From: Hyparrhenia diplandra
Lineage: Eukaryota > Streptophyta > Magnoliopsida > Poales > Poaceae
Assembly (NCBI GenBank): GCA_015847255.1
Contig: JADLZK010007649.1
Coordinates: 186,001 to 250,000 of the forward strand
Reading direction: 5' to 3'
Length of the DNA: 64,000 bases
Part shown: positions 55,747 to 64,000 of the stretch, piece by piece
How positions within the stretch are numbered: the stretch's first letter is position 1
Layout: each line of letters begins with the position of its first letter
The notes under the pieces: generated by a model
Seen by the model: the letters and a program-made list of their open reading frames with translations, nothing else
Databases searched by the model: none
Told to the model about the DNA's origin: nothing
Position numbers and translations under genes: made by a program

Positions 55747-57000
55747 AAGCAATAGTATTATTTGAATCCTCACTTCAAAGTCAAGCTGGTGCCCCGCACG
55801 GGTCTGTTCTTACTTGATGGATCACGGTGTAATCACGAGAGGACTGAGGAAACGGCGGGCGGAACGGCAGCGGCGGGGAGGAGAAGCGATCGAGCGTGGC
55901 TCTTGCTTGCTCCGGGGAGGATCACCGGAAAGAAGCACCACGCGGACGGGGAGCTTCCGTCGTCCATGACGGCGATCGTGAACCGTATCGCGTAGAGGGC
56001 GTCGATCGCTGTCGCAGGAACCGCCGTTTATCGGAGCCGAGGCCTCGGCGGGGAAGCCACAAAGGAAAGCTCCGTGGCGGCGGCAACGACCACAGCCACG
56101 ACAAGACCAGGGCGTCTACGCGGCGAGGAACTCCTAGGGAAGGGAACAGGTCGCGAAGCGGCGGCAGGGCCCAAGCTCCCGGTCTCTGCCCCCGACGGCC
56201 TAGCTCTGGCTCCGGCGGACCCGAGGATATCGGCGGGGTGTGGCGCCGGCCGGTGGTTCAGCCGGCGCCCGATGCGTTGCGCCGCCGGTGCGTGCGAACC
56301 GTTCGGCGAGTATGCTGCCTGGCGGAACCCCGGGGCTTCTCCGCCGAGGATGTCATTTGCCGGCAGGGATGACGGCGGCGAGCGGCGGCACCGGTGCGGC
56401 GAACGCGCAAGCAACCTCGCGGAGCCAGATCGCGAACGGTGTGGACGGCGTACCACACGGGCGAACTCGAGGCGAAGGACGGCGGTGTCGAGGAACACGC
56501 GAAGAGAAGCTGGGCGCCAATGGGGAGATCACTAGTGACTCGGAACCCGAACCGAGCACGTCTACATCAACAAGGACGCCGCCGAGGAGCAAGCCATGGC
56601 GGCGCTCTCTGAACAACCGAAACCGTCGGGTGCGGATGCCGCGCTAGATCCCGGCATGAAGGCAAGCGAGGAGGTGCCGGCGGCGCCAGCACCAGCCAAA
56701 GCTACCGCGGCTGCAGCAGAGATCGCGGCAGCGAACGCCGAAGAAGCGCCGGGATCACTAGTGATTTCCTAAAGGCTTTCAAAAAGATAGAAGCACTTAG
56801 CCATCTCCATTCAGTGGACTAGATTATAAGCATCATTAATAATGAATGTCATCGTGCATGTTTTATTTTTTCCTAAAATTATCCACCTTGATATTATAAA
56901 ATAGTCTAAAGTAGCGTTAGATGTTGATCTAACTGACCTACCACCAACATTATACTCCCTCCAGTAGCGTTAGATGTAGATGTAATAAAGCAGCGTTAGA
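55747..57000. other. GC-rich unrecognised region
   Basis: 55800-56770 is GC-rich with overlapping frames on both strands. One short plus-strand frame at 56596-56772 reads MAALSEQPKPSGADAALDPG and an Ala-rich tail, and is open upstream to about 56541. I recognise no family. The 12-bp palindrome ATCACTAGTGAT occurs at 56754-56765 and nearly at 56528-56539. From 56770 the sequence is AT-rich with GTAGCGTTAGATGT repeated three times (about 56912-57003). Confidence 0.4.
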
Positions 57001-57545
57001 TGTCGATCATATGGAACTATAGGCCACACGAATGTACGTGTGGAAAACCCACGCAACCGGGCAGGGAATCCTCTGTGGGCGTCTGCAACAATTGCCGCCA
57101 CTAACCCTGTTTTGGACTGGACAAAGCGCTACACAGTTCCTGGGGTGCAAATGCACCCGCTCAAAAACTAAAAATAGTGATTATGACGAGCATGTCATCA
57201 TCATGTGCTCACTATAATACAAGTCTATGTACGACAAGGCATACCCGGCCGGTACCCCTCTCTGATTCATTCCCTTCCTTCATCACTGTCTACAAGACTA
57301 AGACAGTGTTGCGGCGGCCTCGGCCCAACGGTGACCAAGGCCCGAACGCCAGGCACATCACCACGTGCCCGCGTCCAGCGGTGACGTCGCTAGCTGGCAC
57401 CAAGGTCGATATGGCGGCATTGCGAACGCCCACCAACAGTAAGGTCCGCCATTCCTAGGCCATCGGAGGTCATGGCGTGCTTGTTGAGCAAATCAAAAGG
57501 GAAAGAAACAGTGTCTTATTAGCAGCAGTAGCCTTCCAAATATCT

Positions 57546-58660
57546 GATGGATTGAGTGGACACCCAGCTGGAATGTGTACTGAGACACTGGTCATCGTCG
57601 ATCGGGATCTTCTGCTTGCACGTAGAAAACGTCTCCTGAGGCCCGCCTGTCGACTGTCGTACGTACGCGTAGGCCTCACACCCCTCTGTGTACAAAATTA
57701 AAGGAAACATGGCATGCTGCCATGCATGAACAATAATCTCGATCGCGAGTGAGAGCTAGCCTTTCATTAAAACAGGATATAAGGTTGGAAAAGGCACATA
57801 AATAATTAACATTATATCTAATTTCTCTATGGAAAACGAAGGAATGTTGGAGAAAGAAATGGTGATGAATTCAACTTTGGCAGGACCGCAGGAAAGAAAG
57901 TTTGGTGTCTGATGGATTGAAGACCGACACTGGTCATCGTCTATCGGCCTCTTCTGCTTGCACATAGAGGCGCATATCCGAGGCCTGTCAGCTGTCGTAC
58001 GCGTAGGCCTCACACCGGCAGCTCTCTATGTACAAAATTAAAGGAAACTTGGCATGCTTGCATGAACAATAATCTCGGCCGAGAACACACTGTCGCGTGA
58101 TTTTGACTAGATGCAGCCTTTCAAGTTTCAATAGGCAAACAGCATTTGGGTTGGGATGGAAGAACATACCTGAGATCCCCACGTTTTGGTTCTACTCGAG
58201 CTTGTTCGGTTAATCCCCTCGTAAGTCTTATTTGCCCGCAGTCCTATCCGTCACAATCCACACTCGTGGAGATGGATTGAGCCTTGAGGTGTGCCAATCC
58301 ACTCCAATACATACATATAGATAAGCTGGATACAAATGCAATTAAACAAGGACCCAAGGGGATTACCCTCTCCAATCCTCGCCAAATTAAACAAAGTCTA
58401 GATTACTTTTGTGTTTATGCTACTAAGTAGATATATCACTTACTTGAAAGTATTTCTCTTATATCCAAATGCTAAAACTTGCTGATAGGACTACCTATAA
58501 CAAGCAACCCTAGCATCGAGTGAGCTAGCCTTGCATTATACAGGATATAAGGTTGGAAAAGGCACATAAATAATTAACGTTATATCTAATTTTCTCTATG
58601 GAAAACGAAGGAAGGTTGGAGAAATGGTGATGAATTCAACTTTGGCAGGAAAGAAAGGTT
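57546..58660. repeat. Interleaved direct duplication (A-B-A'-B')
   Basis: Segment A (about 57546-57745, including CTTCTGCTTGCACGTAGA and GTACAAAATTAAAGGAAAC) is repeated at about 57912-58075. Segment B (about 57748-57890, including ACAGGATATAAGGTTGGAAA and GATGAATTCAACTTTGGCAG) is repeated at about 58522-58655. The order A-B-A'-B' means one tandem duplication of the A+B unit, with about 440 bp extra before B'. No gene is recognised; short minus-strand frames in A are shared by both copies but differ. Confidence 0.8.
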
Positions 58661-59671
58661 GGTGTTTTGTTCATAGCCGCCACCATACTTATCTGGTCAA
58701 TTTCAGGTGACCAGTTCAAATCGATGTCGTACGTCGTATTATATTAGCGTGTTACTTTGGACGAAGAACGAAGTTCAGCAAAAAGATTATGACTACTATA
58801 TGATGACCACAGAAGAATTAAATTAAAGAATTCATGCAAGTTTCTACGAACTCCTATGACTTTCCGGTGACATATGTCTACTATATAGAGGTCAAGGATT
58901 CGAGCACCATCATTGACAGTGGAGTAGTAGACACTGCTGCTGACCAACCTTGAATTTGCAGCTGCTGTCGGCTGGAAATTCCTGCCTAACCGAGAAATGG
59001 GGGGAGCAACTAGCTAGTAGCTTGCGTGTTTTATTTCTTACCAGAGGCCAGCAGCCCTCCATCCTCGCCGGCGGTGGCCGATGAGCCCTCCCATAATCCC
59101 ATTGCGAGGCGGTGGTGCACTGCCGGGCGGCGAACTGGACGATGATGGGGGCGAGAAGCCATGTTGGAGAAGGAGCGCACGTGCTGCGACGACCACGCAT
59201 GCAGACAGACCAGCGGCGGCTCCGACGTGTCGACGAGCACGTGCCCTGCTTCTCCAGCACGGTTTGCTCGCCCCTCCGCTTGCACGAGATCGAGCTAGGC
59301 ACAAAATGGAAGCTGCCTGGTCGATCGATGAGCTAGAGACCATGGGCAGGGCAGCGTGGCCGGCACTCGATCTGGCAGAGGCGTGTATATATGGGCAGCA
59401 GCAAGCTTGGCCGCCGTAGTGGTGTCTGTGTGTGTGGTAGGATTAGGAATTAAAGGCATGATGGCAAATTGCCATATTGGCATGGCTATCTATCTCTCCC
59501 GAAAGCGCCAAGCTTTTTGGTGAAAGGGAGGCCGGACCTGCTGGCTGCTGCCGCCTCCGGATGCCTTTGCTTTCCACGGACAAGACGACGAAACGGGTGG
59601 CAGACCACCAAAGCAGGTGGGATCTCCATCCGCGCCCGCCATCTGCCCCTGCCCATCTCCCTCCCGGGGTT
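58661..59671 (-). other. Possible small minus-strand gene, unrecognised
   Basis: On the minus strand a TATA box (CATATATACACG, about 59386-59397) lies about 45 bp upstream of an ATG at 59343. The frame runs 101 codons (MVSSSSIDQAASILCLARSR ... GWRAAGLW) and stops at 59038-59040. A splice-donor-like CTG/GTAAGAAAT occurs at about 59041. No family is recognised and two alternative frames are also open, so coding status is doubtful. The rest of the stretch shows nothing. Confidence 0.25.
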
Positions 59672-59672
59672 A

Positions 59673-59935
59673 GGCCTCGTTTAGATGGCCAAAAACTTCC
59701 AAGTTTTTTTTCCCTCTCCATCGCATCACATTAAATACACCAAAAGATATATGTTCGGAGCAGTAAATGTAGGTAAAAAAAAAACTAATTACACAATTCT
59801 GTTGTACATCACGAGACGAATGTTTTGAGCCCAATTACCCCATGGTAGGATAATATTTTACTACAAAACAAGCGAAGCGTCTTTACGGGGTTGGAGCAGT
59901 TACTTTTGCAACTTTCTAGCCATCTAAACGTGGCC
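59673..59935. mobile_element. Tourist-like MITE 3
   Basis: Left end GGCCTCGTTTAGATGGCC and right end (reverse complement) GGCCACGTTTAGATGGCTAG are inverted repeats. TTA flanks both sides (59670-59672 and 59936-59938), the PIF/Harbinger target preference. The internal ACGAGACGAATGTTTTGAGC matches the family. Confidence 0.85.
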
Positions 59936-60079
59936 TTAGTTTAGGAATGAGAAGCCCCGGAACGTTGCAGTTGAAGTTAGTCGCTGTCCCAAGTGCATTC
60001 TTTAACGTGGTGACGCACCAAACCCAGTGCCGGTTTTATTTACTTGTCGCCGCTAGTAGCTTCTTTAGTTTTACGCTTG

Positions 60080-60147
60080 CTCGGAGATGACGGCGGCGCA
60101 AATGGTAGTTTAACTCGGAGATGACGGCGGCGCAAATGGTAGTTTAA
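60080..60147. repeat. Perfect 34-bp tandem duplication
   Basis: The unit starting CTCGGAGATGACGGCGGCGC and ending GGTAGTTTAA occurs at 60080-60113 and 60114-60147 without mismatch, implying a recent slip or repair event. Surrounding sequence (59936-61050) is otherwise gene-free as far as I can tell. A frame at 60446-61045 on the minus strand matches nothing. Confidence 0.9.
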
Positions 60148-60415
60148 CCGGCCGTCGGCCTGGCCCTACGACGGGGACCGTCGGTTTTGGCCCGTCCTAT
60201 CCCGTCCCGGCTCGCGGCGCAAGTTAACGCCTACGCTGCCTGTTGAAAACACCACGTGTACGGCTTATCCTAATGGCGTTGTCGCAACCGCATGTGTTGA
60301 ACCTAATTCTAATGGATCGGCACACTTACCTGTAGCTCTTATCTTGTCACATGCATTGCATATACATACTGATCGATATATACATGCCTGCCAGAGACGC
60401 TGTGCATCATCCACT

Positions 60416-60443
60416 CACACGCGTGCGCGTGCGCGTGCGCGCC
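60416..60443. repeat. Alternating purine-pyrimidine GC run
   Basis: CACACGCGTGCGCGTGCGCG continues for about 28 bp as an almost strictly alternating CG/TG tract. Such tracts can adopt Z-DNA. It has no gene connection. Confidence 0.6.
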
Positions 60444-61246
60444 CGTCACCGTGTACGTACGTGCCAACAAGTCAACCGAACAGATGGAAATTGGAATGCC
60501 GGCGAAAGATGACGACGGGAACAGACACAAAGAAAGCTGCTAGCGCAGCGGTTGTTAGTGCCGCTAAACAAGGGCACGTCCGCGCCCGCGGCGCTCGTCG
60601 CGTACATCGGTGCCGTCAGTGGCCCGTGTACGTGTCGTCGGCTCGTCGCTCTGCCGTGCGCCGCATGTTCAAGTGAGATCTGAATTCGAGCGGGAGCGGG
60701 AGCGGAAGCGCTACCGTCTGAGCACGCGAGTGCAATAGTGCATGCCGGCGGGTGCGGACAGCGCGGCGGCGGAACATGGTTGTCGGAGGCGGTGGCCGGG
60801 GGCACGGTATGCGCGCGCGGGACAGCGACGGGCGGCGCTAAAGAAATGCACGCGTTGTTGTCGTGGACATGGTAGGGTAGGGGTCGGTGCCAATGCGTGC
60901 GCGCATCATATGGTACGGTGGGTTCCGTTCTGCTCGGTTTGGTGTGCCCCTGAGCTTTGGTGCAGGCAGGCAGCCCGCCTCCGCCTATCTGCCTAAGGCC
61001 TCTGTTAAGGCGGAACGGGCCGGCGAAATCCTTCCAGCTGATCAAGGTTTATATATAAATTAGTGAAACTCTAGTGGTTGTTGTATCTTTTATTCAAATA
61101 TTTTTTATAAAAAAAGGTTGTAGGTCTTAGGATACCCTATTAGTTCTTAGTTGCACCAAGGCAATCAACATGTTGAATTTTTATATCACATAATTATATT
61201 TGTAGTTGTATTCTTTAATAAAACACAAAGTGCTTAAAACTAAATT

Positions 61247-61543
61247 AATATATTGATATGACATAACATTTTACGCCAAATTTACAAACTGATTTGAAAT
61301 AACAATTTACAAAATTTACGCAACTATTTTAAATTACATTATATAATGAGAGGTGGATAATATATTTATAAATTTAGTACTCCTTCCGTCCACAACAATT
61401 CTCGCTTGAATATATTGATATGACATAACATTATACTCCAAATTTATAAACTGATTTGAAATAACAACTTATGAAATTTAGGCGGCTATTTTAAATTAAC
61501 TTATAATGAGGGAGGTGGATAATATATTTATAAATTTAGTCCT
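61247..61543. repeat. AT-rich tandem duplication before the CACTA element
   Basis: ATATTGATATGACATAACAT starts a unit at about 61249, repeated at about 61411. Both contain AAACTGATTTGAAATAACAA and end GGATAATATATTTATAAATT. The first copy runs into TACTCCTTCCGTCCACAACA, a Stowaway-type terminus. The second ends at the CACTA insertion (61545). Confidence 0.75.
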
Positions 61544-61872
61544 CCACTACTACAGATTTGAACTTGCGGTGTGTTTATTTTTTATTTTCCGTGGCGGGCA
61601 TTTAAAAAACCGCCCGCGAGAAGAATAGTTGGCGTGGCAGCCCCGGCGGAAAAAACCGCCACGGTTATTCGGTTAATCGCCATTAACCGTGGCGGTTTTT
61701 ATAATGCCCGCCATCGAAAAGTACGGGCTATAAATACAGCCCCAACCTTCTTCTTCCCACGGAAACTTCACCATTTTCTAGGGTTTTGAGCTTCAAAACT
61801 CTAGAAAACACCATTACGGGGGGAAGGTTTTTGCCTTAGATTGATTGAAGTTTGGCACCGCTAGGGGTATTT

Positions 61873-62270
61873 CCTCTCTTTCTCCCCTCTTTTCTCTCCC
61901 TCTCTCTCCCTCTTTCTCTCCCTCTCTCCCTCTCTCTCTCCCTCTCTCCCTATGCATGGTCCTCCATCTTTTTAGATGTAATTGAATGTGATTTGTGCTC
62001 TTTCTCTTCCCTCTCTCTCTCCCCCTCCCCTCCCCTTTATCTCTCTCCCCCTCTCTCTCCCCCTCTCTCTCTCTCCCCCTCTCTCTCTCCCTTTCTTTTT
62101 GAGATCTAGTTTTGATCTCTCCCTCTCCCTCTCTCCCTCTTAAAGGTACCTCCTCTCTCCTCTCCTTCTCTCTCTCCCTCCCCCCTCCCTCTCCCTCTTT
62201 CTCTCCCCCCTCTCTCCCTCTCATTTGAAGTGTATGTGCTCTCTCTCGATCTCTCTCGTATTGTTCTTTT
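61873..62270. repeat. (CTCTCC)-type pyrimidine tract in the CACTA leader
   Basis: About 400 bp of the plus strand is nearly all C and T, in CTCTCC/CTCTCT units, broken by short mixed pieces near 61950 and 62105. It lies in the transcribed leader between the TATA box and the transposase start. The 153-codon Arg/Glu-rich minus-strand frame across it is an artefact of the repeat. Confidence 0.9.
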
Positions 62271-62365
62271 TGCACTTTAGTTAACTCTCTCTAATCATCG
62301 ATACTTCGATCTCTAATCATCGATCGCTCTCTTTGGTTTGGTTTAATTAATTTGAGCAGGCCGTC

Positions 62366-62705
62366 ATGGCGCCGAATAGGGATTGGATGTACAGGCCGAG
62401 GATCAGTATGGATTTCGTTGATGATGTGCGAAAGAAGTTAATGCCCGTCGCCCCTGGCATCGAATCGGTCAGGGTTCGGAAGAAATGGTGTGCCCGTGCT
62501 ATCAGTGCAAGCATATGTTCTTACACAAGGATGATGTCGCCGTGGAGCACTTGCTGCGGTATGGTTTCATCGGGGAGCCGAGGTACACCGTGTGGAAGTA
62601 TCATGGTGAAAAAGAACCGAGGAGTGTCGCGCCGGTTCATCCGGAGGACCCCGTCGATCGCAACGATGGAAACACCGGTGGTGGACGAAGAACGAGAACA
62701 AGTTG
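62366..62705 (+). pseudogene. CACTA transposase-associated domain, frameshifted
   Basis: Begins MAPNRDWMYRPRISMDFVDD, the N-terminal motif of the transposase-associated domain of plant En/Spm proteins. A frame change near 62440 leads to HRIGQGSEEMVCPCYQCKHM, then FLHKDDVAVEHLLRYGFIGE and PRYTVWKYHGE, completing the domain with its CPCYQC zinc-like cysteines. The domain precedes the tnp2 catalytic part. The start is the first ATG after the CT-rich leader. At least one indel breaks it. Confidence 0.85.
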
Positions 62706-64000
62706 ATAATCGTGATTACATCACCGTAGATGAACTACTTGAAGACATGGCGAAGACAATGCGGGTGGAGATGATGGTGAGCAGTCATCGTAGTTGATGA
62801 CATGTCGCCCGAGGATCTTTGCTCTTTTCGAGGAAATTGCTAACCTCAAAGATGAAGATGACGTGTTGTTTGGCGGTCAAGATGGCTCGAGAATTTTAGG
62901 CGGATGAAGCGGCGACAATTGACCCTCTCTACAAAGATGATGGCAAATGTCCGAAGCGATTACGCGGTGCTACGTTTTAACCTAACGATGTTGATGATGA
63001 AGGCTCGTCACGGGTGGTCGAACCACGAGCTTCAATGACTATTACGGTATCTCGGTGACAATGTTTTACCCGAGGGGAATAAGGTGCCCGCCAATACCTA
63101 TCGGGCGAAGAAGCTGATTGGCCCCTGTGGCCATGAAGCTTAGGAAGTTTCATGCGTGTCCTAACCATTGTATTCTATAAGGGGTAACTATGCGGACTTG
63201 TAGAAACGTCGCGATGCGGCATGAGTCGTTACAAGAGGAATGCCGGGCTGTCGTGCCACCGATGAGGAGGGACCATTGAGAGGGCCCAAGAAGCGTAAGA
63301 CGGGCAAGAAGCGGATGTCACCTCGAGGACGAGGAAGAAGATGGTTACACGCGAGAGGAAGATCCCTGCCCTATCGGTGTGGTACCTACCCGTCTGGATC
63401 GCTGCGTGCAATTTTTGGAAACCCGGAGGATGCCAAGCTGATGTCCTAGCATGCATCGGCGGAACGCCGAAGGGCGATGGCAAGCTACGACACCCCTCGG
63501 ATGCCAAAAGCGTGGAAACGCATCAATGAAATGTTTACGGATTTTAGGGACGAGCCTAGGAACGTAAGATTCGCAATGAGTCTCGGACGGGATGAATCCG
63601 TTCGGAGACCTCGATGAAATACGCGCCGCGGCACCTGGCGGTCACCCTCACCATATTCAACCTGCCTCCCTATGAGTGTGCGAAGCGCAAATATCTTCTC
63701 TCGGCCATGCTCATTTCCGGACCAAAGCAGCCGGGCAATGATATAGATGTGCTCATTGAGCGATAATGGAGGAAATGGCGGAAGCGTGGAAAGGGGTTGA
63801 CATTATGGATGCGTCAGAAGAAGAAGTTCACTCTAAAGGCAATGATAATGGCCACCATCGGTGATTACCCCTCTTTTTTTCATTGTCGGGCAGATTAAGG
63901 GAAGGCGACTTACGTACGATTTGCATTGAGAATACTGCTCCATTTACCTTAGTGGATCCCAAAAGGCGGTGTATATGAAGCATCGTAAATTCCTCGCAAA
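62706..64000 (+). pseudogene. CACTA tnp2-type transposase relic, truncated by the window
   Basis: Across several frames the sequence reads like a tnp2 (Transposase_21) protein. CRFHACPNHCILYK-like sequence comes near 63150, then CGMSRYKRN near 63215-63240, then AIFGNPEDAKLMSWHAS and RHPSDAKSVETHQ-type text, FTDFRDEPRNVRFAMSLG, LPPYECAKRKYLLSAM and the GNDID motif near 63736. The end of the window is near a KHRKFL motif. This part carries the catalytic domain that cuts the CACTA ends. Many frameshifts and stops show that this copy is dead or badly assembled. Confidence 0.8.

Larger units (their letters stand above)
61545..64000 (+). mobile_element. CACTA (En/Spm) transposon, 5' part, runs off the window
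   Basis: Starts CACTACTACAGATTTGAAC, the CACTA terminal signature, preceded by CTC (candidate 3-bp target duplication). Subterminal CCGTGGCGGGCATTT, CCGCCACGG and GTGGCGGTTTTT motifs follow within 200 bp, as in CACTA elements, where they bind the regulatory protein. A TATA box GGCTATAAATACAGCC lies near 61727, then a pyrimidine-rich leader, then tnp2-type coding sequence from 62366. The right end is outside the window. Confidence 0.85.

Noticed and set aside
56528..56765. Cloning-vector junction suggested by ATCACTAGTGAT
   Set aside because: Only the palindrome matches; none of the neighbouring polylinker sites is present and both flanks are ordinary plant DNA.
60446..61045. 199-codon minus-strand gene
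   Set aside because: Ala/Pro/His-rich low-complexity translation with no family and no supporting signals.
61814..62275. 153-codon Arg/Glu-rich minus-strand protein
   Set aside because: It is the complement of a CTCTCC-type tract; the composition alone explains the frame.

Overview
The window is nuclear DNA from a grass, inferred to be of the Panicoideae or a close relative. The evidence is very GC-rich coding DNA, intronless ornithine-decarboxylase-like and CYP89-like sequences, Stowaway and Tourist MITEs ending in grass-type termini, and nested copia and gypsy-type LTR elements. There is no bacterial-style operon structure, and I see no rRNA, tRNA or CRISPR array. Very little of it is intact single-copy gene. 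The best gene is an ornithine decarboxylase (ODC)-like gene at 11003-12308, which carries one frame break. Almost everything else is a duplicated, broken or transposon-derived remnant.

Left part (about 0.7-27.3 kb): a decayed tandem array. The unit is the 5' half of a CYP89-like P450, then an LTR/gag-like retroelement piece, a tRNA-type SINE, an F-box/LRR gene and a conserved tail. P450 copies lie at 729-1141, 14486-15274 and 26459-27275, and F-box copies at 2991-4988 and 18185-20180. P450 copies I and II share the same truncation point, the same retroelement and the same SINE; copy III has none of these. The two F-box copies have different frameshifts, so the gene was probably intact when duplicated. 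Later insertions separate the copies: a 1.07-kb foldback element upstream of F-box II, LINE-like ORF1-only retroposons (one with a 16-bp target duplication), an ODC fragment holding a Mutator-like insertion, and two tiny poly(A) insertions with their own target duplications.

Middle part (27.3-37.2 kb): transposon remnants. These include a possible Mutator-type element, Tourist MITEs, a hAT/TTF-zinc-finger fragment, a palindromic CGCTATAGCG-rich patch, a 1.37-kb long-inverted-repeat element and an antisense LINE-like retroposon.

Right-middle part (37256-55741): one Ty1/copia element stretched to 18.5 kb by nesting. A gypsy-type non-coding LARD with a 5'-truncated LTR sits in its leader and itself contains a G-rich hAT MITE. 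A 3.94-kb solo LTR with target duplication TATTG sits in the protease/integrase junction. The copia gag, protease, integrase, reverse transcriptase and RNase H are recognisable but full of frameshifts and stops.

Right end (55.7-64 kb): unrecognised GC-rich sequence, an interleaved local duplication (57.5-58.7 kb), a possible small minus-strand gene near 59.3 kb, another Tourist MITE, and the 5' part of a CACTA (En/Spm) transposon beginning at 61545, with a broken tnp2-type transposase running off the window.
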